The translations under genes were made by a program, and so were the position numbers. Shown here piece after piece: positions 24,769-34,204 of a stretch of 55,942 nt of DNA. The stretch's first letter is position 1. Each line of letters begins with the position of its first letter. Source of the stretch: Peptococcaceae bacterium UBA3933 (GTDB lineage Bacteria; Bacillota; Peptococcia; Peptococcales; BICA1-8); the NCBI GenBank assembly GCA_002385805.1, contig DGEF01000124.1:1-55942 (forward strand). The letters are read 5' to 3'. The notes below the pieces were generated by a model, which saw only the letters and a program-made list of their open reading frames with translations, was not told where the DNA came from and searched no databases.

Positions 24769-24858
24769 TTATCACACCCTCCAATAGTTATATAATATCT
24801 AAATACCCGTTAAAATTTAGCCTGTCATTCCTTTAGCATGCAGAAATATTAATTTTCG

Positions 24859-24886
24859 CACGAATTTAATATTACCATAATTCGTG
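24859..24886. promoter_or_regulatory. perfect 8-base dyad upstream of the Na/Pi gene
   Basis: CACGAATT (24859-24866) and AATTCGTG (24879-24886) with a 12-base spacer, about 90 bases before the Na/Pi gene start. It could be an operator or simply a hairpin. No known regulator consensus is recognised. Confidence 0.3.
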
Positions 24887-24952
24887 TATTTAATAAAGCT
24901 TATTATACTTAGACAAAAAGATTGGAATATCCTTTTATTAATCGTTATTTTG

Positions 24953-24987
24953 CTAAAAAAACCTGGATTATACGGAATCCAGGTTTT
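24953..24987 (-). terminator. terminator after rodA
   Basis: AAAACCTGGATT pairs with AATCCAGGTTTT (24958-24987 region) around a 6-base loop. On the minus strand a run of seven T follows. It lies about 40 bases past the rodA stop codon. Confidence 0.88.
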
Positions 24988-25026
24988 ATAAAATAGCGAC
25001 TATTAGGTTTTTTTATAAATAATTTG

Positions 25027-26154
25027 CTAAAAAAGTATTTTCTGCCTTCGCACATAAATATTACAAAGTAAAGCTAAACCGGACATATTGGTTAACATGG
25101 AACTACCGCCATAGCTTACAAACGGCAGGGGAATGCCTGTAATAGGCATAATCCCCATGGCCATGCCAACATTTTCAATAATGTGAAATAAATACATGGA
25201 AACTATACCTACCGCAATTAGGCTGCCGTATAAATCCTTGGAAAGTAAACTTATCCTTAAGCCCCTATAAATTAAAATTAAGTACAATAATAAAAGTAAC
25301 CCCGCTCCTATAAAGCCTAATTCTTCTGCTAATACGGAAAAAATAAAGTCTGTCCATTGTTCTGGTAAAAACTGTCCCATGCTTTGGGTACCCCCACCTA
25401 AACCTTTACCAAAAAAACCTCCGTTACCAATAGCAATTTTAGACTGCCACATATTCCAACCAGCTCCCCGCGGGTCTATACTCGAGTCAAAGACCACTAA
25501 AATACGGTTAAGCTGATAGGTTTTTAAAGGCAGCCACCAACCGAATTTTAAATGACCGTAAATATAAAATAGAGCACCGATTGTTCCACCGCCGAAAAGA
25601 GTAACCAGAATTACGGGATTAGCACCGGCTACAAATAACATTCCCACCATAACTGCAATAAATACTAAACCGGTTCCTAAATCCGGCTGTTTCAGGATTA
25701 GTAATAAAGGAATGGCTACAAAAACAAATGCAGGAATCAAATCTTTAAAAGTATTTAATTCTCCTTGCTTTTTTACCAAAAAGTGAGCAAAAGTTAAGAT
25801 TAAAAATATCTTTGAAAATTCTGCCGGCTGAATGCTTCCCAACCCGCCTGGTAACTGAATCCAGGATTTAGCTCCTTTTATTTCACTACCAAAAATTAAC
25901 ACTGAAATTAATAAAAGAAGATTAAAAAGATATAAATAGCGAGTATACTTAGTAAAAATAGTATAATCTATTCGTAAAATAATTAAAAAAACACCTATAC
26001 TTACAAAAATCCACATTATCTGTTTTATTAGATTGGATGAGGAAAGATGGGCAGTAGCACTGTTTAAAACAAACAAGCTCATCACGAGGATGAGCGCCAC
26101 AGCACCTAATAAAGTATGGTCAAGTTTTGGTAATATTTTTTTATAAAAATCCAT
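25027..26154 (-). CDS. rodA: peptidoglycan glycosyltransferase RodA
   Basis: A 375-residue SEDS-family membrane protein with about ten helices. It polymerises lipid II glycan strands for rod elongation with a class B PBP. Family motifs seen are GAKSWIQLPGGLGSIQPAEF (the conserved loop around residue 100), LKQPDLGTGLVF near 160 with the catalytic Asp, GIMPITGIPLPFVSYGGSSM near 340. Its class B partner PBP2 and MreBCD are encoded just upstream on the same strand. The ATG follows GGAGG. It is separated from minE by a 327-base repeat patch, so it may have its own promoter there. Confidence 0.93.
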   Translation of the reverse strand: MDFYKKILPKLDHTLLGAVALILVMSLFVLNSATAHLSSSNLIKQIMWIFVSIGVFLIILRIDYTIFTKYTRYLYLFNLLLLISVLIFGSEIKGAKSWIQLPGGLGSIQPAEFSKIFLILTFAHFLVKKQGELNTFKDLIPAFVFVAIPLLLILKQPDLGTGLVFIAVMVGMLFVAGANPVILVTLFGGGTIGALFYIYGHLKFGWWLPLKTYQLNRILVVFDSSIDPRGAGWNMWQSKIAIGNGGFFGKGLGGGTQSMGQFLPEQWTDFIFSVLAEELGFIGAGLLLLLYLILIYRGLRISLLSKDLYGSLIAVGIVSMYLFHIIENVGMAMGIMPITGIPLPFVSYGGSSMLTNMSGLALLCNIYVRRQKILF

Positions 26155-26176
26155 GTTTATTAACCTCCGGTTAATA

Positions 26177-26230
26177 TGTGGCTAGTTTTTAGTGGCTAGT
26201 GGCTAGATTTATGAACCACGGATAAACCTT
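26177..26230. repeat. TAGTGGC heptamers and a CACGGATAAA-type decamer
   Basis: Three or more heptamers (TAGTGGC TAGTGGC TAG at about 26190-26206) are followed by AACCACGGATAAACC. The same order of heptamers then decamers occurs at 39261-39337 and 45584-45640. Confidence 0.75.
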
Positions 26231-26400
26231 GCAGAGTATCCCAAAATCAGTTACTGACCAAAGCATTAGCCCCAGAGACGTAATGCCGCCCCGAAAGCTA
26301 GGCCCGGAGGCCGTAATGCCGTCATGCAGGTTAGCTCGTGAGCAGTCATGCCGTCCCAAAATATTCGCCCAAAAGCCGTAATGCTTACATGCAATATATC
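26231..26400. repeat. dispersed GTAATGCC-type repeat, copy 2
   Basis: Repeated GACGTAATGCCG, GCCGTAATGCCGTC, AGTCATGCCGTCCC and GCCGTAATGC units about 20-50 bases apart. The stretch 26359-26384 is nearly identical to 13377-13402. It fills most of the gap between rodA and minE; I see no gene in it. Confidence 0.7.
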
Positions 26401-26481
26401 TTAATTATATATGTTGCTGGGGGTAAGTTCCACCGGGAAAAAATTACTAAACCTTAACCTCTACTTTGACCTTATAGACCT

Positions 26482-26766
26482 TTAATTCGCACGAGCATCC
26501 TGGTAAGTACGCTTCATTTTGATAACGGGAATATTAGCCACAAGAGCAACAGAATCGTTATCACTGCTTAATTGCACATCTAACGCCTTTTCATCTATTT
26601 CCATATAGTTGGAAATAACTTGTATTAAATCTACTTTTAAACTTTCTAATAAATGAGGGGAAACACTCGCCCGGTCATGAACCAATACTAAACGCAATCT
26701 TTCCTTAGCCAGATTTTTACTCCCGGTTTTTTCTTTTCCCAATACACTTTTCAGGAAGTCGATCAT
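26482..26766 (-). CDS. minE: cell division topological specificity factor MinE
   Basis: A 94-residue protein. The N-terminal amphipathic segment MIDFLKSVLG is the membrane-targeting helix. Residues about 18-32 (AKERLRLVLVHDRA) form the MinD-binding strand or helix, and the C-terminal part dimerises. MinE drives MinD off the membrane and so sets the pole-to-pole oscillation that keeps division at midcell. It directly follows minD with 13 bases between them. Presence of minE rather than divIVA-only regulation fits spore-forming Clostridia. Confidence 0.93.
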   Translation of the reverse strand: MIDFLKSVLGKEKTGSKNLAKERLRLVLVHDRASVSPHLLESLKVDLIQVISNYMEIDEKALDVQLSSDNDSVALVANIPVIKMKRTYQDARAN

Positions 26767-26779
26767 TTTTTTAACCCCC

Positions 26780-27580
26780 TTATTCCTTAAAGCCTAAAAA
26801 GCGCTTCAATTTATTTACCAGACCTTCTTCATATCTTTCCAGATTTATTAAGGGCACTTCCTCACCTAAAAGCCTTTTGGCTATGTTTCGGAAAGCTTGT
26901 CCTGCCCGAGACTGTATATCTAATACCACCGGTTCACCCCGGTTAGTAGAAACTACTATTTGTTCATCTTCCGGAACCACACCCAGTAATTCAATAGCCA
27001 AAATATCAATCATATCTTCAATATTCATCATATCTCCCCGTTTGACCATATCAGGGCGAATTCTGTTAATAATAAGTTTAGGGTCTCTCAGGTTGTTGGC
27101 CTCCAATAAACCTATAATTCTATCTGCATCCCGTACTGCGGATACCTCCGGAGTAGTAACCACTAAGGCTTTATGAGCTCCGGCAATGGCATTTTTAAAC
27201 CCTTGCTCGATTCCCGCAGGACAATCAATAATCACAAAATCAAATTCTTCTTGCAGAGACTCACATAAATTTTGCATTTCCGAAGCATTAACAGCAGTTT
27301 TATCTTTTGTTTGTGCAGCCGGTAGAAGAAACAAACCATCAAACCTTTTATCCTTAATCAAAGCCTGTCTCAAGCGACAATTTCCCTTAGTCACATCAAC
27401 TAAATCATAAACAATTCTGTTTTCCAAACCCATGACTACGTCTAAATTTCTTAAACCGATATCAGTGTCAACTAAGACAACTTTTTTCCCCAAAGCAGCT
27501 AGTCCCGTTCCAATATTAGCTGTAGTTGTGGTTTTTCCCACTCCACCTTTTCCAGATGTAACAACAACAACCTCTCCCAT
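26780..27580 (-). CDS. minD: septum site-determining ATPase MinD
   Basis: A 266-residue ParA/MinD ATPase. It has the deviant Walker A GKGGVGKTTTTANIG (residues 10-24), Walker B-type VIIDCPAGIE near 118, and a C-terminal amphipathic helix (GLVNKLKRFLGFKE) that binds membrane when ATP is bound. It recruits MinC and is cleared by MinE. The gene lies between minC (11 bases) and minE (13 bases) in one operon. Confidence 0.95.
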   Translation of the reverse strand: MGEVVVVTSGKGGVGKTTTTANIGTGLAALGKKVVLVDTDIGLRNLDVVMGLENRIVYDLVDVTKGNCRLRQALIKDKRFDGLFLLPAAQTKDKTAVNASEMQNLCESLQEEFDFVIIDCPAGIEQGFKNAIAGAHKALVVTTPEVSAVRDADRIIGLLEANNLRDPKLIINRIRPDMVKRGDMMNIEDMIDILAIELLGVVPEDEQIVVSTNRGEPVVLDIQSRAGQAFRNIAKRLLGEEVPLINLERYEEGLVNKLKRFLGFKE

Positions 27581-27591
27581 GTTTTTCCTCC

Positions 27592-28257
27592 TTATTTTTT
27601 TTGTAAATATTTTTCTATAATTACCATATCATTTTTGATGTAAGCAATTTCCGGCTCCACAGGAACTACCTCTTCGTTATCAGGGGCCCTGGAAATAAAG
27701 CTACCGATCCTTAATTGGGTAGGTTGTAATCTGTTTGCAAAAACTATTGCTCCCGGATCCCCTTTAGCTCCCGCATGAGCTATCCCCCTTAAAGTACCTA
27801 TCACTAAAATATGCCCTGTAGCTATTACTTCCGCTCCCGGGTTAACATCACCTAAAATTATGATACTACCTTCATGAAAAATCCTTTGTCCGGAACGTAG
27901 GTTTTTTCTGATTATTAAAGTAGGCCCTGCGGCTAAAAATTGATCACTATTAATCATATCCAACATTTCAGCAGTTTCTTGCGTAGCAGAAAAGACATTT
28001 TCCTTTTTATCAATTTCAGAGATAATTTTTCTAACCTCCACTCCTAATGATGAAAAGACATTTTTTAAATATTGAGCTTGTCCTTCATCTAAAACTACAT
28101 CCCCGGTATTAATAACTACCTTTCTCTCGCTACCTAAAAATGCCTCAGCAGCTGTAAATTTTTCAATAATCTTTTCTGCCAAAACTTGTAAATCCAAATT
28201 ACAATCTAAATGAACTACGATACCTTCACGATTTCCTTTTAAGATCACTGGTTCCAT
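27592..28257 (-). CDS. minC: septum formation inhibitor MinC
   Basis: A 221-residue protein with the N-terminal MinC domain (residues 1-95), a linker, and the C-terminal right-handed beta-helix starting near residue 117. The latter contains RSGQRIFHEGSIIILGDVNPGAEV and GDPGAIVFANR. MinC blocks FtsZ assembly where MinD holds it on the membrane. A terminator after PBP2 separates it from the genes upstream, so minCDE can be its own operon. Confidence 0.93.
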   Translation of the reverse strand: MEPVILKGNREGIVVHLDCNLDLQVLAEKIIEKFTAAEAFLGSERKVVINTGDVVLDEGQAQYLKNVFSSLGVEVRKIISEIDKKENVFSATQETAEMLDMINSDQFLAAGPTLIIRKNLRSGQRIFHEGSIIILGDVNPGAEVIATGHILVIGTLRGIAHAGAKGDPGAIVFANRLQPTQLRIGSFISRAPDNEEVVPVEPEIAYIKNDMVIIEKYLQKK

Positions 28258-28351
28258 CTTTCTGCCCCTATTCTAAGTTATAATCAATTTACACCTTAAA
28301 TCTTTTGTTAAATTCTACAAAATCCTTATTAATCCCTGCTATCTGCAAGTA

Positions 28352-28379
28352 AAAAACGGGGATTTTTTTCCCCGTTTTT
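28352..28379 (-). terminator. terminator after PBP2
   Basis: AAAAACGGGGA (28352-28362) pairs with TCCCCGTTTTT (28369-28379). On the minus strand the stem is followed by a T-run. It lies about 70 bases past the PBP2 stop codon and before minC. Confidence 0.88.
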
Positions 28380-28446
28380 CAAGCATTTCTAGACATTATG
28401 GTGAAAATAATCCCTTTTTTTTCCATATTTCCTGAAAACATTACAT

Positions 28447-30408
28447 TCATTCTTTTAACCCAAAATACTCCTCAAAAACTGCTTTAGCAATTTTACCTGC
28501 GGAACCGGAACCACTATAACCGTATTCAACTACACCTGCAAAAGCTATTTCCGGATCATCTACCGGTGCGAAAGCAACGAATACTCCGTCATAATATTGT
28601 TTACCATTCTCACGATAACCGGCTTGACCAGGTTGAGCGGTTCCCGTTTTAGCGGCCACTTGAATATCCGGTGGAAAATTCCTGAATAAGGAATAAGCAG
28701 TGCCTCCCGGTTTGGTAACACCTGCCATGGCTTCTTTAATTATATTAATGGTTTCTTGAGAAACATTTGCTTTTCCTAATATTTGGGGATTAAACTCTTT
28801 CACTACATTACCTTTACTGTCCACGATTTTTTCCACAACATAAGGTTTATAACGAACCCCGTTATTAGCAATACCTGCCACATAATTAGCCAGTTGCAAG
28901 GGAGTATAATTCTGACGACCTTGGCCAATGGAAATATTAAAGGTATCCACATCATGCCAGCTGGTGTTCCAGTTCAAATCAACTTTCCATTGGGCTTTTA
29001 TCTGATTGATAGCATTAATTTTTCTTTTTTCTATTTTTTCCCTTTCCTTCTCATCGGTAGTCTGGGCTAATAATTGGTCATATTCTTCTTCTACTTTTTT
29101 GAGCCTGTTTTCATAACGCTGATTGACAAGGGCTTCTGCCCAATCAAAATACTGCAGCCTTTTTTCAGGAGTAGGTAACCCCTGTAAGGGGGAAACACCG
29201 GCATTCTCATAGGGAAGATCAATTCCCGTAGGCTTATCTAAACCAAATTCCGCACCTATTTTAGCAATATTATCTATACCTGCACGACGCCCCACTTCCT
29301 GAAAGTAAACATTATCCGATTTAGAAATAGCTGTATAAATATTCATGGGTCCAATGGGTGCCACTGATTTAATATAGGGAGGATACCAATACCGCCCCGG
29401 ATTATAGATGGTTTCTTTCGCCGTTACTTTGCCTGCTTCCAAAGCAGCCATACCCGTAATCATTTTAAAAGTAGAGCCCGGGATATATCTCCCTTGAATT
29501 GCTTTATTTTGAACGGTAACCCTATTATCAGGTCTGGTAGACATGGCCAGAATTTTACCTGTTTTTACGTCTATTAATACTGCTGCCCCACCGTTAGCTT
29601 TGTCAGATCTAGGATCTTGTTGTAATTCTTCTAATAATTGATCAAAAGCTTCATCCATAGTTTTCTGCAATTCAAAATCTATGGTTAAAATAATATCATG
29701 CCCGGGTTTAGGCGGAACGGTATCAATTTCTCTAATTGGCCTATTAACCGCATTTACTTCTACCTGCCGGAAACCGTCTTCACCCCTTAAAAATTGGTCA
29801 TATTGTTTTTCCACACCGACTTTACCAATTAAATCACCTAATTTATAATCTTCATATCCTTCTTTACCTAATTCTTCATTAATCTCACTCAAATACCCTA
29901 ATAAATGGCCTGCAAGATTACCATATGGGTACTGCCGTTGTGGCACAGATTGTATAGTTACCCCAGGTAGTTCGGACCTTCTTGATTCAATAGCTGTTAC
30001 TGTCTCAATGGAAATATCCTTCTTTACAACTATCGGTTCATACAAACGATACCTGTTTTCTTTAATTAAATTATTTATAAATTCAGGAGTTATTTCCGGG
30101 TCATCCAGAATTTCAGCTAATTTATTCACCACCTGTTCTTGATTTTTTAGCCCCAGATAGGTTATGGATACCTGAAAGGTTGGAAGATCAGTAGCTACTA
30201 CGACCCCGTCGGAAGTTATAATATTTCCCCGTGTATGGGGAATAGTAACCAAACGCATCCTGTTGTCTTCAGCCCTGGTTTGATAAATATCTGCTTCAAT
30301 TATTTGGAGCCAGCCTAAACGCATAAAAAGGATTATAAAAATAATGGCCACAATTTTTCTATATATTTTTAAGGTTTTTTCCAAAGCCTTGCGCCGTTTA
30401 TTATTCAA
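28447..30408 (-). CDS. mrdA: penicillin-binding protein 2 (class B transpeptidase)
   Basis: A 653-residue class B PBP that cross-links elongation peptidoglycan with RodA. One N-terminal membrane anchor (about residues 18-33), a dimerisation/pedestal domain, then the transpeptidase domain with STFK (312-315, catalytic Ser312), SDN (364-366) and KTGT (587-590). A charged, coiled-coil-like insert (about 430-475, KKVEEEYDQLLAQ and so on) sits between the second and third motifs. The start is TTG, eight bases after AAAGGGGGG. It follows mreD and precedes minC. Confidence 0.94.
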   Translation of the reverse strand: MNNKRRKALEKTLKIYRKIVAIIFIILFMRLGWLQIIEADIYQTRAEDNRMRLVTIPHTRGNIITSDGVVVATDLPTFQVSITYLGLKNQEQVVNKLAEILDDPEITPEFINNLIKENRYRLYEPIVVKKDISIETVTAIESRRSELPGVTIQSVPQRQYPYGNLAGHLLGYLSEINEELGKEGYEDYKLGDLIGKVGVEKQYDQFLRGEDGFRQVEVNAVNRPIREIDTVPPKPGHDIILTIDFELQKTMDEAFDQLLEELQQDPRSDKANGGAAVLIDVKTGKILAMSTRPDNRVTVQNKAIQGRYIPGSTFKMITGMAALEAGKVTAKETIYNPGRYWYPPYIKSVAPIGPMNIYTAISKSDNVYFQEVGRRAGIDNIAKIGAEFGLDKPTGIDLPYENAGVSPLQGLPTPEKRLQYFDWAEALVNQRYENRLKKVEEEYDQLLAQTTDEKEREKIEKRKINAINQIKAQWKVDLNWNTSWHDVDTFNISIGQGRQNYTPLQLANYVAGIANNGVRYKPYVVEKIVDSKGNVVKEFNPQILGKANVSQETINIIKEAMAGVTKPGGTAYSLFRNFPPDIQVAAKTGTAQPGQAGYRENGKQYYDGVFVAFAPVDDPEIAFAGVVEYGYSGSGSAGKIAKAVFEEYFGLKE

Positions 30409-30486
30409 TAAGCCGGCCCCCCTTTCCGGTAAAAACTGTTTAATAAGTCATGGTTTATGGTAAAATGTTCATAGCAATATTCCATG

Positions 30487-30966
30487 TTAATTTTTATAAG
30501 TGCAGGCTTTGTAAAACAGCCCGTAAATAAAAGGAGTTAAACAGGTGTTGTAAAGAGCAAAAGGCAAAATTATCTTTGCCAGAAAAACAATAGGTATGGG
30601 GTATCCTACAAAGTTTGAGAAAACAAAGTAAAGAAAGGTATGTAGTAACGAAGCAACAAATAATGCCATCATGGGCACGAAAAAGTTTTCTTTATATAAT
30701 CTCTTTTCTAAAAAACCCACCAGTATACCAATAATAAGCTTACATAAAGCGTTTAATCCAATGTATTTTGCCGAATATAAATCCTCGATTAAACCTAATA
30801 AAAACCCTGCTCCTGCCCCTTCCCCGGGACCTTTTATTAAAGCAAAATAAACAGTAAAAATTAAAAGCAAATCTGGTTTCACACCGGCAATTGTGAATTC
30901 ATTGAGAATTGTCGACTGCAAAATCAAGGCAAAAAACCCCAGGAGACTTAGAACTAAATATCTCAT
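30487..30966 (-). CDS. mreD: rod shape-determining membrane protein MreD
   Basis: A 159-residue, very hydrophobic protein with five to six membrane segments. It carries the family signature KPDLLLIFTVYFALIKGP near residue 30 and GLIEDLYSAKYIGLNAL near 60. MreD works with MreB and MreC in the elongasome. Its start overlaps the mreC stop by four bases (ATGA), so translation is coupled. Sequence conservation is low in this family, but position makes the call safe. Confidence 0.9.
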   Translation of the reverse strand: MRYLVLSLLGFFALILQSTILNEFTIAGVKPDLLLIFTVYFALIKGPGEGAGAGFLLGLIEDLYSAKYIGLNALCKLIIGILVGFLEKRLYKENFFVPMMALFVASLLHTFLYFVFSNFVGYPIPIVFLAKIILPFALYNTCLTPFIYGLFYKACTYKN

Positions 30967-31850
30967 TGTTCTAACGCCTCCTCACTTTGTTGGCTTAGTT
31001 CTTGTTGAAGAAGATAAGCTTCATTTACATCTAAAATTATTAAGACTTCTTCTAACCGGGAAAAATCAACAAAAGGTTCAACAGTAGCCCGTTTCATTAA
31101 TCCCGACGACTCTTCATAAACTTCTGTAACTTTACCTATCCTGATACCTGGTGGAAATATTCCCCCTAACCCTGAAGTCACTATAGTATGTCCTTCTCTT
31201 ATCAAAGCATCATGGGGCAGATGAATCATAGTTAAGGTATCAGTACCGTCTCCCTTACCTTCAACTACACCGGGTGTTTCTCTGGTTTCCCAGACCTGCC
31301 CCCCTACAGCACCTTCCTGATCGATAATCAGCAAAACTTCACTGGCCCGAGAGGTTACATTGATAATTCTTCCTACTAACCCCTCATGAGTAACTACAGC
31401 CATATCCTTTCTAACCCCATCCGCCAAACCGCGATTAATAATGACTGTTTTGTGCCAGTTGCCAGGATCTCTGGCCACAATCTGGGCAGAGAGTAAATTA
31501 AAATCACCACTGTGAACACTTTTATATTCTAGAAGATCCCGCAAACGAATATTTTCCAAGGCAAAATCTTTATAAAGATCTATTTCATGCTTTAACTCAC
31601 TGATTTGCTTTTTCAAGGCAATGTTTTCTTCCCGTAATGTTTTCACTTCCGTAAAAACTCCGATGAAATCCTTGAACTTCTGCACAACAGCAGTAGCCCC
31701 GCTTTGTAACGGAGCTACTATAGTTCTAATTCCATTTTCCCCTGGACTTAGATTTGGCCTTTCCATGCCGGTAAAATTGGCCATTGTTATGAGTAAGAAA
31801 AAAATACCGGCGGCTAAAATTATATTTCTTATAATCTTAAATTTGGTCAT
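30963..31850 (-). CDS. mreC: rod shape-determining protein MreC
   Basis: A 295-residue protein with a short cytoplasmic start, one membrane helix (IILAAGIFFLLITMANF), a coiled coil (about residues 60-95, EVKTLREENIALKKQISEL) and two beta-barrel subdomains (IVARDPGNWHKTVIINRG; VTSGLGGIFPPGIRIGKV). MreC links MreB to PBP2 and RodA outside the membrane. The frame extends to 31865, three bases after mreB, with TTG or GTG starts. The ATG at 31850 lacks a strong ribosome site too, so the start is uncertain by five residues. Confidence 0.92.
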   Translation of the reverse strand: MTKFKIIRNIILAAGIFFLLITMANFTGMERPNLSPGENGIRTIVAPLQSGATAVVQKFKDFIGVFTEVKTLREENIALKKQISELKHEIDLYKDFALENIRLRDLLEYKSVHSGDFNLLSAQIVARDPGNWHKTVIINRGLADGVRKDMAVVTHEGLVGRIINVTSRASEVLLIIDQEGAVGGQVWETRETPGVVEGKGDGTDTLTMIHLPHDALIREGHTIVTSGLGGIFPPGIRIGKVTEVYEESSGLMKRATVEPFVDFSRLEEVLIILDVNEAYLLQQELSQQSEEALEQ

Positions 31851-31867
31851 TTTGACGACCACCAATC

Positions 31868-32887
31868 CTATCCAATCCTTTTATTAGCAACACCCAGTTT
31901 CCTTAAGGTATTGATATTCTCTAAAATTTTCCCGGTTCCTATAGCTACACAGGATAAAGCCTCCTCCGTAACGTGAACAGGCATCCCTGTCTGATGGGCA
32001 ACCAACTTATCAAAACCTTTTAAGAGAGCTCCTCCCCCGGCCATTACTATACCACGATCCATTATATCAGCAGCTAACTCCGGCGGAGTTTTTTCTAAAC
32101 AAATTTTAATCGCATCTAAAATACTATTAACAGGGTCTTGTAAGGCTTCATAAACCTCTCTTTCGGAAATGGTTATATTTTTAGGCAGTCCGGTAACCAA
32201 ATCGCGACCTCTCACTTGATAGGTTTCTTCAGTATCTTCTAAATAGGCGGAGCCTATGTTTATCTTTATCTCTTCAGCGGTCCGGTCACCGATCATGAGG
32301 TTATAGGTCCGTTTAATGTAATTGATGATCGCCTCATCCATTTCGTCACCACCGACACGAATGGAACGGCTGGTAACTATACCTCCTAATGAAATAATGG
32401 CCACATCGGTAGTACCGCCCCCAATATCTACAATCATATTCCCCGTAGGTTCATGGACAGGCAATCCTGCTCCAATGGCTGCAGCCATTGGTTCTTCCAC
32501 TAAATGGGCTTCTTTTGCACCGGCCTGGAGAGCGGCTTCTTTTACCGCTCTTTCTTCTACAGAAGTTACTCCTGCTGGTACACAGACAACTACTCTAGGC
32601 TTCATAAAAATATTTTTGGTTTTCAAAGCTTTATTGATAAAATATTTTAACATGCTATGGGTTACTTCAAAATCAGCAATAACTCCGTCTTTCATGGGAC
32701 GGATAGCGATTATATTGCCGGGAGTACGGCCAATCATCCTTTTTGCCTCCTCACCGACAGCCAATATACTTCCTGTGTCCCGTTGTATAGCAACTACTGA
32801 AGGTTCATTTAAAACTATACCTTTTCCCCGTAAATAAACTAAACAATTTGCAGTACCCAAGTCAATGCCGATATCTTTAGCAAACAT
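31868..32887 (-). CDS. mreB: rod shape-determining actin homologue MreB
   Basis: A 339-residue bacterial actin. Phosphate loops GIDLGTANCLVY (residues 6-17) and DIGGGTTDVAIISLGG (about 155-170) and the adenosine motif GGGALLKGFDKLV (about 285) are all present. The protein begins MFAKDIGIDLG, giving the normal length. MreB filaments under the membrane guide side-wall synthesis. GGAGAGC precedes the ATG. It heads the mreBCD-PBP2 group; radC lies 38 bases upstream on the same strand, so they may be co-transcribed. Confidence 0.97.
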   Translation of the reverse strand: MFAKDIGIDLGTANCLVYLRGKGIVLNEPSVVAIQRDTGSILAVGEEAKRMIGRTPGNIIAIRPMKDGVIADFEVTHSMLKYFINKALKTKNIFMKPRVVVCVPAGVTSVEERAVKEAALQAGAKEAHLVEEPMAAAIGAGLPVHEPTGNMIVDIGGGTTDVAIISLGGIVTSRSIRVGGDEMDEAIINYIKRTYNLMIGDRTAEEIKINIGSAYLEDTEETYQVRGRDLVTGLPKNITISEREVYEALQDPVNSILDAIKICLEKTPPELAADIMDRGIVMAGGGALLKGFDKLVAHQTGMPVHVTEEALSCVAIGTGKILENINTLRKLGVANKRIG

Positions 32888-32924
32888 TCTAGCTCTCCTT
32901 CCCCTGACAAAAAATTATATAAAT

Positions 32925-33620
32925 CTAGATAAGTGCCTTTTCTTTCATACTAATAAAAATTTTATCACCAATAATTATATGGTCCAATACCTCAATACCT
33001 AATAACTTACCGGCTTCAATAATACGTTTAGTAATTTGAATATCCTCATGGCTCGGTGTGGGATCACCGCTGGGATGATTATGAACTAAAATTAGGGAAG
33101 CTGCACTCTTTTTAATGGCAATTTTAAAAAGTTCCCGGGGATGGACCAATGAACTATTTAAATTACCAATGGAAATAGTCTCACAGCTTATCACCTGGTT
33201 TTTAGTATTTAACAAAAAAACCCGGAAATGTTCCCGGTCCAAATGCCTCATTTCCTCCATCACTAAGTTACTAGCATCTTCCGGTGAACGAATAAACGGT
33301 TTAAAATTCATCTCTACCATACTTATTCTCTTACCGATTTCTACAGCGGCTAAAATGCGGGCTGCTTTTGCTTGCCCTACACCGTTAAATTCGGAAAGTT
33401 CTTGTAAAGTAAGGTTAACCAGACCTTTTAGTCCACCGCTTTGGGAAAGAATTTGTTCTGCCAGTTCTAAAGCAGTGGCCTCTCTATTACCGGTAGCTAA
33501 CAGAATGGCTATTAATTCCTGTTCATTTAAAGCCTGGACACCTAAGTTACACAACCTCTCTCTAGGTTTTAGTTCAACTGGATAATCCTTTAGAGTTAAA
33601 CGATACTCAGGATTATTCAC
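32925..33620 (-). CDS. radC: RadC-family JAB1/MPN domain protein
   Basis: A 231-residue protein. The N-terminal part has helix-hairpin-helix segments (LSEFNGVGQAKAARILAAVE near residue 75). The C-terminal domain holds the metal-binding JAMM motif HNHPSGDPTPSHED (about residues 177-190). Despite the historical name, its DNA repair role is unproven; it is a putative metalloprotease-fold protein. The start is GTG, seven bases after GGAGG, and overlaps the end of maf by 4 bases. The maf-radC-mreB order is common in Firmicutes. Confidence 0.93.
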   Translation of the reverse strand: MNNPEYRLTLKDYPVELKPRERLCNLGVQALNEQELIAILLATGNREATALELAEQILSQSGGLKGLVNLTLQELSEFNGVGQAKAARILAAVEIGKRISMVEMNFKPFIRSPEDASNLVMEEMRHLDREHFRVFLLNTKNQVISCETISIGNLNSSLVHPRELFKIAIKKSAASLILVHNHPSGDPTPSHEDIQITKRIIEAGKLLGIEVLDHIIIGDKIFISMKEKALI

Positions 33621-34192
33621 TTCAAAACCTCCACACCGAATCTTTTTAAGCCTTGAGCCAGCTTTTGTAAAGGTAGGCCTACTACATTAAAATAACAGCC
33701 TGTGATACTTTCCACTAAAAGAGCACCTAAACCCTGTATCCCATATGCACCGGCTTTATCAAAAGGTTCACCGGTGGCTATATATGCATTGATCTCTTGT
33801 TCGGTAAGTTGGCGAAATTTAACCCTGGTTATTTCGGAATCAATATAAGACTCTCCGGACATTGCATCAATTATGGCAATACCTGTTAAAACTTGATGTT
33901 CAGCACCGGAAAGAAATGAAAGCATATCATAAGCTTCACATTCACTTTTAGGTTTTCCGAGAATTTTTCCGTCTTTAAAAACTACCGTATCAGCACCAAT
34001 AACCAAACCCTGTTTTAATGAACTCGCCACAGAACTTGCCTTATCCTTAGCTAACTGTTCCACCCATTTTTGAGGATTATCACCCTTAAACTCATTTTCC
34101 TCTACATTACTAACCTGAACAGTAAAAGATAAACCTATTTGTTTTAATAATTCCCAACGTCGTGGTGAAGCAGAAGCCAAAATAATTTCCAC
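33617..34192 (-). CDS. maf: Maf-family nucleoside triphosphate pyrophosphatase
   Basis: A 191-residue Maf protein that hydrolyses dTTP, UTP or modified NTPs to monophosphates. The signature SASPRRWELL is at residues 7-16, and VIGADTVVFKDGKILGKP (near 65) carries the catalytic Asp. GEPFDKAGAYGIQG follows in the last third, and this KAGAYGIQG version is typical of the dTTP/UTP subgroup. The start is either GTG at 34192 (8 bases after AGGAGG) or a TTG one codon earlier. Confidence 0.93.
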   Translation of the reverse strand: MEIILASASPRRWELLKQIGLSFTVQVSNVEENEFKGDNPQKWVEQLAKDKASSVASSLKQGLVIGADTVVFKDGKILGKPKSECEAYDMLSFLSGAEHQVLTGIAIIDAMSGESYIDSEITRVKFRQLTEQEINAYIATGEPFDKAGAYGIQGLGALLVESITGCYFNVVGLPLQKLAQGLKRFGVEVLK

Positions 34193-34204
34193 CAAAAAAT
34201 CCTC

